Assembly (NCBI GenBank): GCA_003566795.1 | Contig: PXBU01000263.1 | Location: forward strand, 1-7,000 | Direction: 5' to 3' | From: Puniceicoccaceae bacterium | GTDB taxonomy: Bacteria > Verrucomicrobiota > Verrucomicrobiia > Opitutales > Coraliomargaritaceae | Length of the DNA: 7,000 bases | In this document: positions 4,757 to 7,000 of the stretch, one piece after another | How the letters are laid out: each line of letters begins with the position of its first letter | Position numbering within the stretch: the first letter of the stretch is position 1 | Program-made: the position numbers and the translations under genes | Notes under the pieces: generated by a model | The model's input: only the letters and a program-made list of their open reading frames with translations | Told to the model about the DNA's origin: nothing | Databases searched by the model: none

Positions 4757-6670
4757 ATGAAACCCCTGCTCGCACCACTTGCGCTCCTTCTCGGCTTCAT
4801 GATTGGTTGGCTCGCCTTCCACGAATCCGATTCAGCTAGCGAACAGACTGACGCGGCAAACCTAAGTGCCCTACCCTCATTACCGCCAGCATCGCCCGGC
4901 TCGCAGGCCGATAGCCGGTCCGAGCCGGATGCCAGCGCAGCAACCGTTCTGAGCTTTGCGGAAAGGAAAGCGTATTTTAAGAATCTGGCAGAACCGCTCT
5001 CGCTGGCCGAGCTCGCCGATACTTTACAACTTATTCAGGGCATGAGCACACATGAGCTGATCGCCTTACTGGATGCCATTCAAGAACCGCGAGCACGCGT
5101 GAATTACCACTCCCAAGTGCCGCGTTATTTGTTTCAAGCGCTAGTGGCGCTGAATCCCGAGGAGGCACAAAAGTATTACCGCTCCTTGGGTGGACGGGGG
5201 ATCAGGCACAGCTTCCAGCAGATTCTGTATCAGGACCAGGCTCAAACTGATTTGGCCGGGGCGGTTCAATCACTGGACAGCATCGAAGACAGCAGCGAGC
5301 GAACACGGGCCTTGAACGCAATTGTGGCCAACATGGCGGAGTCCGACGCCGCCGCCGCATTTGAGCTGCTTCAGTCCAGAAACGACGTGCAGCCGTGGGC
5401 CTACCAGCAACTATTTGCGAGCTGGGCCCGCTCAGATAGTGACCAGGCACTTACACAGTTGCAGCGTTTACCCGCCGGACAAATACGCCAGCAGGCGATC
5501 AATGGTTTCGTCAATGCTCTGGCGCAGGAGGATCCCGCGCGGGCGGCGGCCTTCGCCGAGGATTTACAGAGTTATCAAGAGCGACAGAGTGCGATGCAAA
5601 GCGTGGCTCAGGTGATGGTCAGCAACGATCTTCAGGTGGGGCTTGATTACATTTTCAGCCTGTCAGACACCCAAATCAGAAACCAGATATTACAAAGTAA
5701 TATTCATTCCATCGCGGACCAGGATCCGGAACTCGCCTATGCCTATGTCCAGGCACATCTGAGCGGTCGCTCCTACGACAATGCGATGAACTCACTGGTC
5801 AACTCCCTGGCAGGCAGAGATATTGACGCAGCCATCGACTTATTGAACGAACTCCCCTTCGGACGTGCCTACCAAAGTGCAGTCTCAAGTATCGCGAGAC
5901 AATGGGCCCGCCAAGACCCGGTGGCGGCTCTGACTTGGGCTGAAAGCCTGGAAGACGGCAGAGAGAAAAACAACGCGATCCGCAACGTGTTGTCCAATTT
6001 CGCGCGACAAGATACCGAGGAAGCCAAAAATTACTACTGGAGGCTGGACGACACCGAGCAAAAGAAGAATCTGGCACGGGCCATCAGCCAACAGCTCGCT
6101 CAGAGCGATACAGTGGAAGCCCTGCGGTGGGCGCAATCCCTGCCCGACCAGGAAATCAGTGACCACGCCTACGAGCAGGTCATCAACCAATGGATGTATC
6201 GCGACATCAACGGTATGTTGAAGTATCTCGAAAGCAGCGGTGACCAGGAGAAGATCCAACAACAGGCACCCAATATCGCCCGCCAAATAGCACAGCAGGA
6301 CCTGAACGAAGGCGCCCGGTGGGCCTCCAACTTACAGGATGAAGAGGTGCGCGCCAATGCAATAAACCAGGTGGCCCGCGAGTGGCTGGATCATAACCCC
6401 TATGAGGCCTCACAATGGATTGCTACCCTCGAACAAGGCGGCGTACGCGACCAGGCAGTGAGCACACTCGTCAATAATATCCGCCAAAGCGATCCATCCG
6501 CCGCCTTCGTCTGGGCCACTACCGTGGACAATGAAAGCAACCGCAGAAGCCTGACCCGCCGCACGGTGGATCAGTTGAAGAGTTCCGGAGAATCGGATGT
6601 GGCGCGGCAAGAAATCAATTCCAGCAAGCTTTCCCAAGCAGAGAAAGAAGAGCTGTTGAACCGTCTCTGA
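4757..6670 (+). CDS. Membrane-anchored 32-residue helical-repeat (solenoid) protein
   Basis: I do not recognise a named family. Residues 4-21 form one hydrophobic helix (LLAPLALLLGFMIGWLAF), a membrane anchor or signal peptide, followed by a flexible Ser/Ala/Pro/Asp-rich linker (22-62). The rest would then be periplasmic. From about residue 158 to 603 the protein is a run of about 14 repeats. Twelve in a row (220-603) are exactly 32 residues. The pattern is roughly W-A-x-x-D-P-x-x-A-x-x-W-A-x-x-L, a short polar turn, then R-x-x-A-I. An Asp recurs at 165, 197, 227, 259, 291, 323, 355, 387, 419, 451, 483, 515 and 579 (Asn at 547). Each unit should be a helix pair, as in TPR- or HEAT-like solenoids, which bind other proteins. 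The tail (604-637) is charged. The ATG at 4757 is chosen because the anchor helix follows directly. No Shine-Dalgarno is seen. Composition is unusually rich in Gln, Asp and Ala, with few Cys. Confidence 0.85.
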   Translation: MKPLLAPLALLLGFMIGWLAFHESDSASEQTDAANLSALPSLPPASPGSQADSRSEPDASAATVLSFAERKAYFKNLAEPLSLAELADTLQLIQGMSTHELIALLDAIQEPRARVNYHSQVPRYLFQALVALNPEEAQKYYRSLGGRGIRHSFQQILYQDQAQTDLAGAVQSLDSIEDSSERTRALNAIVANMAESDAAAAFELLQSRNDVQPWAYQQLFASWARSDSDQALTQLQRLPAGQIRQQAINGFVNALAQEDPARAAAFAEDLQSYQERQSAMQSVAQVMVSNDLQVGLDYIFSLSDTQIRNQILQSNIHSIADQDPELAYAYVQAHLSGRSYDNAMNSLVNSLAGRDIDAAIDLLNELPFGRAYQSAVSSIARQWARQDPVAALTWAESLEDGREKNNAIRNVLSNFARQDTEEAKNYYWRLDDTEQKKNLARAISQQLAQSDTVEALRWAQSLPDQEISDHAYEQVINQWMYRDINGMLKYLESSGDQEKIQQQAPNIARQIAQQDLNEGARWASNLQDEEVRANAINQVAREWLDHNPYEASQWIATLEQGGVRDQAVSTLVNNIRQSDPSAAFVWATTVDNESNRRSLTRRTVDQLKSSGESDVARQEINSSKLSQAEKEELLNRL

Positions 6671-6695
6671 GGCTGGCGAAGGGTCGCAGAGACGG
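6661..6695 (+). terminator. Hairpin overlapping the stop codon of the solenoid gene
   Basis: CCGTCTCTG (6661-6669) and CAGAGACGG (6687-6695) form a perfect 9-bp stem around a 17-nt loop. The first arm contains the last codons and most of the TGA stop. The second arm is part of the REP-like repeat (core 6688-6715). It may act in transcript ending or 3'-end protection, but no T-run follows, so the terminator label is tentative. Confidence 0.35.
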
Positions 6696-6741
6696 CACTG
6701 TCATGCCATCGCTACCACCTCATTCGGCTAAAACTTATTTG
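6684..6741 (-). repeat. REP-like repeat, copy B (inverted relative to copy A)
   Basis: The core at 6688-6715 is the reverse complement of 3959-3986 with one change, and AAAACTTATTTG at 6730-6741 is the reverse complement of 3932-3943. It lies between the convergent ends of the solenoid gene (core starts 17 bp after its stop) and the helicase gene (repeat ends 11 bp before its stop). In both copies the core reads AGAGACGGCAC... in the direction of the gene just upstream (rlmH or the solenoid gene). The second half of the 127-bp element is missing here. Confidence 0.75.
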
Positions 6742-6752
6742 TCCTCTGCAAA

Positions 6753-7000
6753 TCAGCGGCTGCGAGCCCGGCTGGCTGGCCGGAAGTTGCGCCCCCCACG
6801 ACCGGGTCGACCGGCTGCGCTGCGTCGATTGCCACCGCCGTGTTGACCGCCACCACCGCCGCGTTGACCGCCACCACCGCCCTGCGGCGGCTTCTTGACG
6901 GCGCGGTTGCTTTGGTGCAGCTCCATCGCAGCGGCATCATGATGCGCGTGGTCACTATCCACCGGGACCGCCCGCTGAATCAGTTTTTCCACCTGCCGCA
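6753..7000 (-). CDS. C-terminal tail of a probable DEAD-box RNA helicase (cut by window edge)
   Basis: The open frame enters from the right edge and ends at TGA 6753-6755, so only about the last 81 residues are visible. The visible part begins RQVEKLIQRAVPVDSD, which resembles the end of the second RecA domain of RhlE-type helicases (an '...IEKLIG-I...' helix). It then changes to a His/Ala segment, a Gly-Gln-rich block (GGGGGQRGGGGGQHGGG) and an Arg-rich end (RRSAAGRPGRGGRNFRPASRARSR: positions given by order only). Basic Gly/Arg tails of this kind are common RNA-binding extensions of DEAD-box helicases, which unwind RNA with ATP. No helicase motif (DEAD, SAT, HRxGR) is inside the window, so another RNA-binding protein is possible. 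Convergent with the solenoid gene. Confidence 0.6.
   Translation of the reverse strand, partial: RQVEKLIQRAVPVDSDHAHHDAAAMELHQSNRAVKKPPQGGGGGQRGGGGGQHGGGNRRSAAGRPGRGGRNFRPASRARSR
6840..6881 (+). repeat. 21-bp tandem repeat coding the Gly-rich tail
   Basis: Two 21-bp units, G(T/C)GTTGACCGCC followed by ACCACCGCC, differ at one base. They are in frame with the minus-strand protein and encode two units of a Gly5-Gln-(Arg/His) motif. Such repeats can gain or lose units by slippage, so tail length may vary between strains. Confidence 0.7.

Overview
The window looks like a chromosomal segment of a bacterium with about 55-60% GC by eye. A marine, polysaccharide-degrading member of the Verrucomicrobiota (Opitutae / Coraliomargarita-like) is my best guess. 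The reasons are a secreted sulfatase beside an L-rhamnose isomerase, gaps packed with small palindromic repeats, a long membrane-anchored helical-repeat protein, and start codons with no clear Shine-Dalgarno sequence. This placement is inference; there is no marker gene that proves it.

Layout, left to right. (1) 1-183, minus strand: the first 61 codons of an exported sulfatase that runs off the left edge. (2) 184-538: a divergent gap with two copies of a 29-bp hairpin repeat. (3) 539-1789, plus: rhaA, complete and well conserved. (4) 1790-2218: a gene-free stretch holding a degenerate heptamer array, two near-identical 62-bp direct repeats and several strong hairpins. (5) 2219-2386, minus: a 55-residue protein with two membrane segments, the likely last gene of an operon with (6) 2422-3807, minus, an NCS1-family (CodB-like) permease. 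(7) 3808-4065: a gap with a 127-bp element bounded by 13-bp perfect inverted repeats. (8) 4066-4509, minus: rlmH, the 23S rRNA pseudouridine methyltransferase. (9) 4757-6670, plus: a 637-residue membrane-anchored protein built from about 14 repeats, almost all exactly 32 residues long. (10) 6671-6752: a convergent gap with a second copy of part of the element in (7). (11) 6753-7000, minus: the Gly/Arg-rich C-terminal tail of a probable DEAD-box RNA helicase.

Functionally, the sulfatase and rhaA form a plausible divergent pair for using sulfated rhamnose-containing algal polysaccharides such as ulvan. The permease and its small membrane partner form a second unit, for nucleobase-like substrate uptake. 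rlmH and the helicase are RNA housekeeping genes. The 32-residue solenoid and the 55-residue membrane protein are the least explained proteins here, and the repeats in the gaps are the most unusual DNA. I see no CRISPR array, tRNA, rRNA, transposase, phage gene or defence system.
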